41,018 bases of DNA from an uncultured Alphaproteobacteria bacterium (GTDB lineage Bacteria; Pseudomonadota; Alphaproteobacteria; Thalassobaculales; Thalassobaculaceae). The stretch covers positions 1 to 41,018 of the forward strand of contig CALMRI010000006.1 of assembly GCA_937776645.1 (NCBI GenBank). The letters run 5' to 3'. Of the stretch, positions 26,079-34,129 are shown piece by piece. The stretch's first letter is position 1. Each line of letters starts with the position of its first letter. Below the pieces are notes generated by a model, which was given only the letters and a program-made list of their open reading frames with translations, searched no databases and had not been told where the DNA came from. The position numbers and the translations under genes are program-made.

Positions 26079-27251
26079 TCAGGCCGCCCGGGCCAAACGC
26101 TTTTCCACCAGGCGTGACCAATAGCTGGCGCCGACCGTCAGTAATTCATCGTTGAAGTCGTATTCCGGGTGATGCAGCCCGGCCGATTGGCCATTGCCGG
26201 CCCAAATATAACAGCCCGGCTTTTCCTGCAGCATGTAGGAGAAATCCTCCGCTCCCATCGAGGGCAGCGGGGCGCGGTTGACGCCATCGGCTGAACCGGC
26301 GATCTCACCCGCCACCTCGGCGCAGAAATCCGACGGCGCGATCGCGTTTACCGTGGCCGGGTAGCCCTTGTGATAGGTCAGCTCGGCAGTGGCGCCATAG
26401 GTCGCGGCGACACCGTCGATAATTCTGGAGATCCGCTCCGGCAGGCTTTGCTGGATATCGCCGCTGAACACCCGGCAGGTGCCGCGCAGCATGATTTCGT
26501 CCGGGATCACGTTGAACGCGTCATTACCGGCATGGAACTGGGTCACGCTGACAACCAGGGCTTCCTGCGGGTCCAGGTTTCGGCTGGTGATGGTCTGCAG
26601 GGCCATGACGATATTCGCTCCGACGACAATCGGGTCGACGCCCTGATGCGGCATCGCCGCATGGCAGCCGCGGCCTTGCACGCGAATTTCGAAATTGTCC
26701 CGCGCCGCCATCATCGGTCCGGGGGCGACCGCGAAACTGCCGACGTCCATGCCCGGCATATTGTGCATGCCGTAGACTTCCTCGACCGGGAAAAGCTTGA
26801 AAAGTCCTTCATCGACCATCTTTTTGCCGCCACCCTTGCCTTCCTCGGCTGGCTGAAAGATAAAATGAACAGTGCCGTCGAAATTGCCGGTTTCCGACAG
26901 ATATTTCGCGGCACCAAGCAACATCGTGGTGTGGCCGTCATGACCGCAGGCGTGCATCTTGCCGGCATTGACTGACCGGTGAGCGTGCGCGCCGCGCTCC
27001 AGAATTGGTAACGCATCCATATCGGCCCGAAGCCCGATCGCTGGCCCCTGACCGGAGCCGGCCGTCAACGACCCGACGACCCCGGTGCCGGCCAGACCGC
27101 GATGCACGGTGACCCCCATTGCCGCGAGTTTCTCGGCGACGAAATTAGCGGTTCCGAACTCCTCGAACCCCAATTCGGGATTCTGGTGGATGTACCGCCG
27201 CCATTCGGTCAACTCGCCAGCATAGTCGGCGATGCGGTTGATGATCGGCAT
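26079..27251 (-). CDS. M20 family amidohydrolase / aminoacylase (hippurate hydrolase-like)
   Basis: A 390-residue metallopeptidase-fold amidohydrolase (M20D). Metal and catalytic motifs appear in order: LRADMDALPI (about 73-82), HACGHDGHTTMLLGA, FQPAEEGKGGGKKMVDEGLF, the dimerisation-domain segment HAAMPHQGVDPIVVGANIVM, and the late SMGAEDFSYML and HHPEYDFNDE with the last metal His. The family cleaves N-acyl amino acids such as hippurate or N-acetyl-diaminopimelate. GGAGGAAT precedes the ATG. It is 63 bases downstream of the cupin gene on the same strand, probably in one operon. Confidence 0.94.
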   Translation of the reverse strand: MPIINRIADYAGELTEWRRYIHQNPELGFEEFGTANFVAEKLAAMGVTVHRGLAGTGVVGSLTAGSGQGPAIGLRADMDALPILERGAHAHRSVNAGKMHACGHDGHTTMLLGAAKYLSETGNFDGTVHFIFQPAEEGKGGGKKMVDEGLFKLFPVEEVYGMHNMPGMDVGSFAVAPGPMMAARDNFEIRVQGRGCHAAMPHQGVDPIVVGANIVMALQTITSRNLDPQEALVVSVTQFHAGNDAFNVIPDEIMLRGTCRVFSGDIQQSLPERISRIIDGVAATYGATAELTYHKGYPATVNAIAPSDFCAEVAGEIAGSADGVNRAPLPSMGAEDFSYMLQEKPGCYIWAGNGQSAGLHHPEYDFNDELLTVGASYWSRLVEKRLARAA

Positions 27252-27314
27252 GGCTTATTCCTCCGTCCAACCCGTCCTGGACGCGTCGGGTTGCTGCGTT
27301 TATTTTTAGCGCGT

Positions 27315-27881
27315 TCAATTGCCGGCGCTGCGCGCCAGCTCTTCCAGCCGCTTGTTCGACAGCTCGAACAGGCCGACGTTTTTCTCCAGGTCGTAGGGCA
27401 GCTCCTCAAAGGAATCCGGGTCCCACTCGCTGCGTGGTGTGCCGAAAAAGTCGCCGCCATAGACATGCAGACCGCTGGTCAGTTTGGTCAGTGGGTTGTG
27501 AACCTGATGGATAGCGGTCTCGCCCAGATAGCTGCAGTCCTTGGGGTCCATGGTCTTGAGACCCATTTTGGTGAGGCCATCCTGCTCGGAGCGACGATAG
27601 AAGGTGTTTTCCTCGCGGCCCTGATAGATGCCGATGACGGCCCACATCCGGTGATCGTGCGGCATCAAGGTCATCTCCGGGCCCCAGATCAGATTAAGAA
27701 CCGTTAGGTCGTCGGAGCGATGCAGGGCTAAGACACCGGCACGGTCCGGTTCGCCGATGTCGCGCATCAGCGCCGCCGGATCAGACACTGCCTTAGTGAC
27801 AACTTCGCGCACCGCGCGCTCCCGGTCGGTTTCCTTCATCGCCACGCGGCAATCGGCGCAAAACTGCTCAATCTCGAACAT
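27315..27881 (-). CDS. Cupin-fold protein, cysteine dioxygenase-like
   Basis: A 188-residue protein of the double-stranded beta-helix (cupin) superfamily. The metal-binding pattern is MPHDHRMWAVIGIYQGREENTF (split here as MPHDHRMWAVIG and YQGREENTF), followed by the second motif AIHQVHNP, as in cysteine-dioxygenase-like proteins. Relatives are annotated as predicted metal-dependent enzymes of unknown substrate. GAGGAAATC precedes the ATG. It is the first gene of a two-gene unit with the M20 amidohydrolase and divergent from an ABC exporter. Thiol oxidation is possible by analogy only. Confidence 0.8.
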   Translation of the reverse strand: MFEIEQFCADCRVAMKETDRERAVREVVTKAVSDPAALMRDIGEPDRAGVLALHRSDDLTVLNLIWGPEMTLMPHDHRMWAVIGIYQGREENTFYRRSEQDGLTKMGLKTMDPKDCSYLGETAIHQVHNPLTKLTSGLHVYGGDFFGTPRSEWDPDSFEELPYDLEKNVGLFELSNKRLEELARSAGN

Positions 27882-27953
27882 CAGGATTTCCTCACGATGG
27901 AGTGGAAATTAGTCTTGGCTACGCTACCGTCCGCGAAATTGTGTGTCTATAAC

Positions 27954-27967
27954 CCCGATCGATCGGG
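27954..27967. promoter_or_regulatory. 14-bp perfect palindrome in divergent promoter region
   Basis: CCCGATCGATCGGG lies in the 300-base region between the cupin gene (minus) and the ABC exporter (plus). Its position makes it a candidate operator for a dimeric regulator controlling one or both genes. The remainder of this intergenic stretch shows no gene. Confidence 0.35.
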
Positions 27968-28181
27968 TTGGCGCTTCGCGGTGACTTCAGGCGCCGGCCA
28001 ATCCGGGCGCCCTAAAGAAGAGCGGCGGCCTGGAGGTGGTTTTCCAACAAGCCGCACCCCAGGATAAAACCGCTCGCCCGATTCGCTTGGGAATGTTGGA
28101 GCCGTGGTCGTCCCGCAACATTGTGTTCGCGGCAAGTGGCTCATATGGTGCGGGACATGCTCTGCATTTTGGTGAGACACC

Positions 28182-30014
28182 GTGAGCCTGAGGGACGACC
28201 CAACGATCGAACGCCAACGCGACCTATCGGCGCTGCGCATGGTGTTTCCCTATATGTTGCCTTATCGCTGGCAGCTGGTCGGGGCGGCGATCGCCCTAAT
28301 GATCGCTGCCGGTACAGTCTTGGCGATGGGGACCGGGTTGAGATTTCTCATCGACAAGGGCTTTGCGGCTGGTGATCCGGAATTGCTGGATCAGGCGGTT
28401 GTGGTCCTCGGGGGCGTTGTTTTGGTTCTGGCGATGGCCAGCTATGCGCGATTTTTTCTGATTTCCTGGGTCGGCGAGCGGGTAGTCGCGGACCTACGAA
28501 GCGCGTTGTTTGATCACGTGGTCGGCCTCAGTGCGACGTTTTTTGAGTCGCGGCGCACCGGCGAAGTGATTTCGCGTATAGGCACCGATACCACCTTGGT
28601 GCAGACCGTTGTCGGGTCCTCGGTCTCGATCGCGCTTCGTAACGTCCTGATGTTCGCCGGCGGGTTGGTGATGTTGTTAGTGACCAGTCCGAAACTTGCG
28701 GGAATGGTTCTACTGGTGATTCCCCTGGTGGTGATCCCGATCGTGCTGCTGGGCCGGCGTGTGCGCCGATTGAGCCGGTCTTCCCAGGACCGGGTCGCCG
28801 ATGTCGGGGCCTATGTCGAGGAAACCCTGAGCGGTATTCGCGTGGTTCAAGCGTTTGGTCACGAGGCCCTGGATAAGGCAAGGTTCGCTGAACGGGTCGA
28901 AGATGCCTTCGCCACGGCGGTGCTGCGGGTTCGCAATAGGGCGGCATTGACGGCGGTTGTCATTGCCTTCGTCTTTGGCGCGGTTACCGTTGTGCTGTGG
29001 ATCGGGGGCCGTGATGTGCTTTCTGGACGTATCACCCCTGGTGAGTTGTCGGCTTTCGTATTTTACGCGATTGTCGTCGCCGGCTCGACCGGGGCCTTGT
29101 CGGAAGTGCTTGGAGACCTACAACGGGCGGCCGGCGCGATGGACCGACTGATCGGTTTGCTGTCTACCCGGGCCGAGATCGCGGCGCCGACCAACCCGGT
29201 GGTGCTTCCAGTGCCGGTCGAGGGTCGTGTCGCCTTCGAAGCCGTTACCTTTCATTACCCCACCCGACCTAATCAAGCGGCGCTGGAAGCATTGACGTTC
29301 ACCGTTGAACCGGGGGAGACCGTGGCCCTGGTCGGACCTTCAGGGGCGGGAAAGACCACGGTTTTTCAGCTTCTGCTGCGATTTTACGACCCAACCTCGG
29401 GCGTCGTTCGGCTGGATGGCGTGCCGCTGCTCGACGCGGATCCGGCAGAGGTCCGGGCCCGGATCGGGCTGGTGCCGCAGGATGCGGTGATCTTCTCCGC
29501 CGACGTATCGGAGAACATCCGCTATGGCCGCCCTGATGCCAGTGACGCCGAAGTCCGGGCGGCTGCCGAGGCTGCGCACGCCATTGAGTTTATCGAGAAA
29601 TTGCCGGAGGGCTTCGCCAGCCATCTGGGTGAAAAAGGTGTCCGGCTTTCCGGCGGTCAACGCCAGCGACTGGCCATTGCCCGGGCGATCCTGCGGGATC
29701 CGGCGGTGCTGCTGCTCGACGAGGCGACTAGCGCCCTCGACGCTCAAAGCGAACGCGCCGTGCAGCGGGCTCTGGAACGGATCATGGCCGGACGTACCAC
29801 CTTGGTGATCGCCCATCGCCTCTCCACGGTTCTGAGCGCCGACCGGATCATCGTCTTGCAGGATGGCCGCGCCGTGGCGAGTGGCAGCCATGCTGAGTTG
29901 TTGGCGATAAACCCGCTATACGCGCGTTTGGCGGCCTTGCAATTCGGCGTGGAGGAGACGCCTGCGGTATTGGAGATCTCTGGGGTGCTGGAGACGCGGG
30001 GCGCGGCGGAATAG
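28182..30014 (+). CDS. ABC exporter, fused membrane and ATPase domains (MsbA-like)
   Basis: A 610-residue half-transporter. Six membrane helices occupy about residues 25-320, with the type I exporter loop FESRRTGEVISRIGTDTTL. The nucleotide-binding domain follows with Walker A GPSGAGKTT (near 385-393), signature LSGGQRQR, Walker B LLLDEATSALD and H-loop IAHRLST. It would work as a homodimer exporting lipids, lipopolysaccharide precursors or drugs. The start is GTG (MSLRDDPTIERQ), after a weak GGTGAG. It is monocistronic and convergent with folB. Lipid A flippase would be a homology label only. Confidence 0.93.
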   Translation: MSLRDDPTIERQRDLSALRMVFPYMLPYRWQLVGAAIALMIAAGTVLAMGTGLRFLIDKGFAAGDPELLDQAVVVLGGVVLVLAMASYARFFLISWVGERVVADLRSALFDHVVGLSATFFESRRTGEVISRIGTDTTLVQTVVGSSVSIALRNVLMFAGGLVMLLVTSPKLAGMVLLVIPLVVIPIVLLGRRVRRLSRSSQDRVADVGAYVEETLSGIRVVQAFGHEALDKARFAERVEDAFATAVLRVRNRAALTAVVIAFVFGAVTVVLWIGGRDVLSGRITPGELSAFVFYAIVVAGSTGALSEVLGDLQRAAGAMDRLIGLLSTRAEIAAPTNPVVLPVPVEGRVAFEAVTFHYPTRPNQAALEALTFTVEPGETVALVGPSGAGKTTVFQLLLRFYDPTSGVVRLDGVPLLDADPAEVRARIGLVPQDAVIFSADVSENIRYGRPDASDAEVRAAAEAAHAIEFIEKLPEGFASHLGEKGVRLSGGQRQRLAIARAILRDPAVLLLDEATSALDAQSERAVQRALERIMAGRTTLVIAHRLSTVLSADRIIVLQDGRAVASGSHAELLAINPLYARLAALQFGVEETPAVLEISGVLETRGAAE

Positions 30015-30040
30015 CGCGATCGACAATCGTTTATTCGCTT

Positions 30041-30469
30041 CTAAGCTCGAATTTTCCCGATCGTGGTTCCGACGCCGTCGCAATCATCGAAGATGTCGAG
30101 CTTTTCAACGTCCACGGCGACCGATTGGACACGCCGGTCGGTCAATGCCAGGTCGGCGACACGTTCGGCGAACGTCTCGACCAGGATCACATGGCCGTCG
30201 GCGGCCATCTCCTTAATTCGCGAAATCAACGTCTCATAGCAAACGACTTTGCGGTAGAGCGCATCGCCAAAGCCGCCGGCTGGATAATCCAAGCTCAGCT
30301 CAACACTGATCGAGACCCGTTGCGGGGTGATTTTCTCGTGATCGTGAATGCCGATTGACATGGCCAGGACCAAGTTGCGGATCCTGACCGTGTAGCGGCC
30401 TTGCGTGCCAGGGCGTGTCTTTGGCTCAAGAATCCAATCCGCCGCGAGCAGTCCGTCGTCCGCTGCCAT
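30041..30469 (-). CDS. folB: Dihydroneopterin aldolase (FolB-like)
   Basis: A 142-residue FolB-family protein of the tetrahydrobiopterin-synthase fold, which converts 7,8-dihydroneopterin to hydroxymethyl-dihydropterin in folate synthesis. Seen are the start of the core VRIRNLVLAMSIGIHDHEK, the RVSISVELSLD strand, VCYETLISRIKEM and the VETFAERVADLAL helix with the pterin-anchoring Glu, then VAVDVEKLDIFDD. About 25 residues precede the usual FolB start, so translation may begin further in. No other folate gene is adjacent. It is convergent with the ABC exporter (26-base gap). Confidence 0.88.
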   Translation of the reverse strand: MAADDGLLAADWILEPKTRPGTQGRYTVRIRNLVLAMSIGIHDHEKITPQRVSISVELSLDYPAGGFGDALYRKVVCYETLISRIKEMAADGHVILVETFAERVADLALTDRRVQSVAVDVEKLDIFDDCDGVGTTIGKIRA

Positions 30470-30599
30470 CGCGCTTGTCCCAATCGCTGTCCGAGCTAAC
30501 GCGGTTCTAACGCATCATGGTCGATCGGAGTATCGGAAATTCGGCACTGCGTGGCGCGGATGGGCAAGTCAACGCCGGAACCGGTGGTTCGAGCATGAA

Positions 30600-30631
30600 A
30601 AAGGCCCGCCAAAACGCTCCGGCGGGCCTTT
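30600..30631 (-). terminator. Rho-independent terminator after the NIPSNAP gene
   Basis: A perfect 11-bp stem (AAAGGCCCGCC / GGCGGGCCTTT) with a 10-base loop lies 32 bases past the stop of the minus-strand NIPSNAP gene. Read on the minus strand the 3' arm runs into TTTTTC, the classic terminator layout. Confidence 0.88.
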
Positions 30632-30662
30632 CAATTTGGGTCTTTTAGTGAGCGCCTGAGAC

Positions 30663-30989
30663 TCAGCGCTTTGGCTCGGCGTAGAAGTCGACAGGCTTCA
30701 TCAACTTGTTATCCTGGTTGACCAGCGCGCCGAGCTTGGCGCTTTCCTGGGTGTAGGTAACCCAGTCTGGGTCGGCCTGCATCGCGGCGCGCTTGGCTTC
30801 GCGATCCCCGGCATTGTCATAGGCCCAGATATGAACGTACTGGTTCACATTGCCGGTCTCGGTGAGCAAATAGGCGACCGGCTGGCCGAGATGTTTGGTC
30901 TGCGGGGCCTTGCCGTATTTTTCGTAGACCGCCATGTGAGCTTTGATCGTTCCTGGCTTGCAGGTATAGGTGCGGACATCCAGTAGCAT
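30663..30989 (-). CDS. NIPSNAP family protein, single domain
   Basis: A 108-residue NIPSNAP protein, a ferredoxin-like alpha/beta-barrel fold of unknown biochemical role. The start MLLDVRTYTCKPGTIKAHMA is the usual one, with GGGAGA upstream; an open extension to 31076 adds residues not typical of the family. Core motifs are YLLTETGNVNQYVHIWAYDN and the conserved REAKRAAMQADPDW. It is followed by a strong terminator. A two-domain relative is encoded at 33437 on the other strand, with the two copies bracketing the PLP enzyme. Confidence 0.9.
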   Translation of the reverse strand: MLLDVRTYTCKPGTIKAHMAVYEKYGKAPQTKHLGQPVAYLLTETGNVNQYVHIWAYDNAGDREAKRAAMQADPDWVTYTQESAKLGALVNQDNKLMKPVDFYAEPKR

Positions 30990-31118
30990 CGTTTTCTCCC
31001 ACACTGATAGGGGCGCCGCGAGGGCGCGTTTGGTTCGGTCGCGCAAGATAGCGCCAGATCGCCCGGGTGTCTTCAATTCGCTGGCGAGGGTTTTGTAATC
31101 CGACTGGTGGTCGATTAG

Positions 31119-31422
31119 CTAGCCAATGGCCAGGCTGGCGGAGCCGAGCACGGCAATGACGCTTGGTGGTTTCCACGCCAAACTGGTTGAGCACCGCGAC
31201 GACGGTGGCGATGATGGCGAAATAGTCGAAGCTGTCAACGGCTTCAGGGTCACGTCCATCCAGTTGGCCCAATCCGCCACCGCACGGGGGACCCGGGCCG
31301 CCAACCGGCGACGATCCGGCCGGTGCCAGGATCACGATGACGCCCAGGACATCGAGACCGTGGTTGGTCAGCAACAGCTGGGTCTCATTCTCGACCGAGT
31401 TGATTCGTTTTTCAAGGACCAT
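31119..31422 (-). pseudogene. Probable decayed small membrane protein gene
   Basis: Hydrophobic, protein-like stretches appear in two frames of the minus strand: GLDVLGVIVILAPAG and FDYFAIIATVVAVLNQFGVE in one frame, and SVIAVLGSASLAIG followed by a stop in another. Neither frame alone gives a sensible protein. This fits a small membrane protein broken by at least one frameshift near 31170. I do not recognise the family, and chance open frames cannot be excluded. Confidence 0.3.
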
Positions 31423-31460
31423 GGCTGTTCTCCGAGCGCGACTCGTTGTGTTTGAAGCCG

Positions 31461-31900
31461 CTCATGGGAGTCCGTCACCGCCAGCGTGGTCTGGTTATCG
31501 GAATAAGTGGTCTCGGTCTTGAAGCGGATGGGATCGGGTTTGTGGAAATAGGGGTAGCAGACCCGTACGGTTTCATCCGCCTTCTCACCCTCGATGGTGT
31601 TCATCACCGGGTGCGCCTCGACTAGAAAGAACCAGCCACCCGGTTTAGGGGAATGCGCTACATCCTTGGCCCAGCCTTGGACATCCGGTAACCAGTTGAG
31701 CGCGCTCCAGTTTACGAAAACGGCGTCAAAAGCCGCGTTGATCAGCGCCGGCGCCTGGTAGGGTCGCCCTGAATGATGCTGGCGTCGATACCCGCCTTAC
31801 CGGCCAACCAGCGCGCCTTTTCGATTACGGCGGTGGAATAGTCGAACCCCGTCACCGTGGCACCCTTGGGGGCCAGAATCAGCGTGCCCATGCCGAGCCC
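31461..31900 (-). pseudogene. Decayed class I SAM-dependent methyltransferase gene
   Basis: Two minus-strand frames join into a methyltransferase core. The first gives GLGMGTLILAPKGATVTGFD (motif I region) then YSTAVIEKARWLAGKAGIDA, and ends at a stop. The second continues as YQAPALINAAFDAVFVNWSA, LNWLPDVQGWAKDVAHSPKP and GGWFFLVEAHPVMNTIEG. The break lies near 31762-31770 and needs a one-base deletion or two-base insertion. The N-terminus (about the first 50 residues) and the C-terminus after TTLAVTDSHE are also missing. It begins immediately after the PLP-enzyme stop codon on the same strand. Confidence 0.75.
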
Positions 31901-31918
31901 TTTGGAGGATGCGTTTGG

Positions 31919-33163
31919 TTACGCCATGGAGGCGTAATCGATCGGCTGATGGCGATCCAGGGTGCGATCCACTTGGGGAATCGGGTATTTGAGACCGGTC
32001 GCACAATTGTAGAGCACGACTTTGTCGCTAGCTGTCACCTGGCCATTGGCCAGGGCTTCCTTATAGGCGGCGAATGTCGCAGCACCCTCGGGGCACAGCA
32101 GCAAACCTTCTTCGCGCGCCACTTCGTCTCGAGCGGCGAAGATCGCTTCATCGGTCACCGCGATCGCGAAACCACCGGAATCGCGGACTGCGCGCAGGAT
32201 CAGGAAATCGCCGACCGCGATCGGCACCCGAATTCCTGCGGCGGCGGTGTGAGCGTTTTGCCACACCGGAGCATGCTCAACCCCGTCCTCATAAGCCTTT
32301 ACGATCGGGGCGCATCCCGTCGCCTGCACGGCGATCATCCGCGGGCGTTTGCTGCTGATCCATCCCATCGCTTCGAGTTCCTCGAAGGCCTTCCACATGC
32401 CGATCAGGCCGGTGCCGCCACCGGTGGGGTAGAAGATCGCGTCCGGTAACTTCCAACCCATCTGCTCGGCTATTTCCAGCCCCATGGTCTTCTTACCCTC
32501 GATGCGATAGGGCTCCTTCAAGGTCGAAACGTCGAACCAGCCGGCGGTTCCCTTGCCGTCGCCGACGATCTTCCCGCAATCATTGATCAACCCGTTGACC
32601 CGATAGACGGTGGCGCCTTGTAGTTCGATCTCCGATACATTGACCTCGGGCGTGTCGTCGGGGCAAAAAATCGTCGTCCGCAATCCGGAATGGCTGGCAT
32701 AGGCGGCCATCGCGGCGCCGGCATTGCCATTGGTAGGCATGGCGAGATGCTTGAGGCCGAGTTCCTTGGCCATAGCGACGGCCAGAGCCAGCCCCCGCGC
32801 CTTGAAGGAGCCAGTCGGGAGGCGGCCTTCGTCCTTGACGATGATTTCACCGGTCCCGACGTCCAACTTCTTGGCCAGCCGAGGCATTGAGATCAACGGG
32901 GTCATGACCTCGCCCAATTCGACGACGTTTTCGGTTTTTGTGACCGGTAGGAATTCGCGGTATTTCCAGAACCCGCCCTTGCGCTCGGCCAGCATCTCTT
33001 TGGTCACTGCCTTGGCCAGGGCTTCCAGATCATAGCGCACCAGCAGTGGGCGACCGACTTTGGACAAACCGTGGAGCTTCCCAGCTTCATAGCGCTCCCC
33101 ATTCATCGAGCATTCCAGATGGGTGACGAAGTTGGGATATTCTTGGGGCGTCGCATTCACCAC
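31919..33163 (-). CDS. Threonine synthase-like PLP-dependent enzyme
   Basis: A 414-residue fold-type II PLP enzyme. The PLP lysine is in GRLPTGSFKARGLAL, the phosphate loop is TGGGTG (in FYPTGGGTGLIG), and THLECSMNGERYE resembles the N-terminus of short threonine synthases. Those enzymes make threonine from O-phosphohomoserine; a threonine-deaminase or diaminopropionate-lyase role is a less likely alternative. The start chosen is GTG at 33163, with GGAAGGA 7 bases upstream; the GTG one codon later is possible, and the open extension to 33364 has no family resemblance. A methyltransferase remnant abuts its 3' end. Confidence 0.88.
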   Translation of the reverse strand: MVNATPQEYPNFVTHLECSMNGERYEAGKLHGLSKVGRPLLVRYDLEALAKAVTKEMLAERKGGFWKYREFLPVTKTENVVELGEVMTPLISMPRLAKKLDVGTGEIIVKDEGRLPTGSFKARGLALAVAMAKELGLKHLAMPTNGNAGAAMAAYASHSGLRTTIFCPDDTPEVNVSEIELQGATVYRVNGLINDCGKIVGDGKGTAGWFDVSTLKEPYRIEGKKTMGLEIAEQMGWKLPDAIFYPTGGGTGLIGMWKAFEELEAMGWISSKRPRMIAVQATGCAPIVKAYEDGVEHAPVWQNAHTAAAGIRVPIAVGDFLILRAVRDSGGFAIAVTDEAIFAARDEVAREEGLLLCPEGAATFAAYKEALANGQVTASDKVVLYNCATGLKYPIPQVDRTLDRHQPIDYASMA

Positions 33164-33436
33164 GGCTTGGTCCTTCCGAATAAAGTCTGAGCAATGATCT
33201 GCCGGTCCTGGCGACGAAAGACAAGCAATACTTACTCCGATCGACGACGAGCAGGCTTTACTGGGAACCAAAGCGGTCGGTAGCATTCGTGCAGTTTCTC
33301 CATCGCGGTGGTGGGGTTGATCTCGTATAGGTTTTGCGCGGCGTTGCTTCAGCAGTTGGTTCACCTGGGGAACGGTTTCGTGTCAGGATCGCCGGGACCC
33401 AGGCGCCGTTTGGGCGCCGCTACCGGAGGATACCCC

Positions 33437-34072
33437 ATGCTTTATGAGTTTCGCACCTACACCACCGGACCAGGCAAGGCGCCGTTGCTGGCCAAATACT
33501 CCGCCGAGATCGGTCGGCCGATCCGCGGTGATGATCATGGCAAGCTTGAGGGGTATTGGCTGACGGAGATCGGGCCGCTGAACCAAGTCATGCATCTGTG
33601 GTCCTATAATGACATGAACCACCGGGCCGAGGTGAAAGCCAAGCTTGGGACCAACGCTGCCTGGCGCAATGAGTATTTGACCAAGGCCGGCCCGCTGATC
33701 ATCCGCCAGGACAACCGGTTGATGGTTCCCACCAAGCCGCTGACCAAGCCGGAAACCGATGGTAACATTTACGAATATCGCTTCTATCGCTGCAAGGTTG
33801 GCAAGGCCAAGATTTTCGCGGATGCGATCACCGCGGCGATGCCGGTGCGCGAGCGGCATTCAAAGAATGTTTGCATTTGGCAGACCGATACCGGTCAGCC
33901 GAACGAGGTCTCGCATCTCTGGGTCTACAAGGATCTGAACCACCGCGCCAAAGCCCGTGCCGCTGCTGCCGCAGATCCGGATTGGCAGGCTTTCCTGAAG
34001 GACGGCCCGGATCGGCTTGAGGAAATGCACTCCACGATACTGATGCCGTGGAGCCACTCACCGCTGAAGTGA
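33437..34072 (+). CDS. NIPSNAP family protein, two tandem domains
   Basis: A 211-residue protein with two NIPSNAP repeats: the first from MLYEFRTYTTGPGKAPLLAK to about residue 105, the second from NIYEYRFYRCKVGKAKIF to the end. Matching motifs are LNQVMHLWSYNDMNHRAEVK and PNEVSHLWVYKDLNHRAKAR. The domain is found in mitochondrial and bacterial proteins without a settled enzymatic role. GGAGG sits 7-8 bases before the chosen ATG, which discards 43 upstream codons of the open frame. It is divergent from the PLP enzyme, with a 273-base gap that holds nothing else recognised. Confidence 0.9.
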   Translation: MLYEFRTYTTGPGKAPLLAKYSAEIGRPIRGDDHGKLEGYWLTEIGPLNQVMHLWSYNDMNHRAEVKAKLGTNAAWRNEYLTKAGPLIIRQDNRLMVPTKPLTKPETDGNIYEYRFYRCKVGKAKIFADAITAAMPVRERHSKNVCIWQTDTGQPNEVSHLWVYKDLNHRAKARAAAAADPDWQAFLKDGPDRLEEMHSTILMPWSHSPLK

Positions 34073-34077
34073 GAACC

Positions 34078-34118
34078 GGCGGCCCCAGAGGCGATTACCC
34101 GCCTTCTCTGGGGCCGCC
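34078..34118. terminator. Strong hairpin between convergent genes
   Basis: A perfect 13-bp stem (GGCGGCCCCAGAG / CTCTGGGGCCGCC) with a 15-base loop lies between the two-domain NIPSNAP gene (plus) and the hydroxyacid dehydrogenase gene (minus). No clear T-run follows on either side, so it is a probable shared terminator or RNA 3'-end stabiliser rather than a textbook intrinsic terminator. Confidence 0.65.
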
Positions 34119-34129
34119 GCCTCTCTACT

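Noticed and set aside
30580..30605. GGTTCGAG string resembling a tRNA T-loop
   Set aside because: No acceptor, D or anticodon stems can be paired around it. It precedes a protein-gene terminator.
30817..31422. 201-codon minus-strand frame as one intact gene
   Set aside because: Its C-terminal half overlaps the NIPSNAP gene in another frame and is nonsense. Only the first part, in broken form, looks protein-like.
33164..33364. N-terminal extension of the threonine-synthase-like protein
   Set aside because: The 67 extra codons have no family resemblance, and a ribosome-binding site sits before the GTG at 33163.
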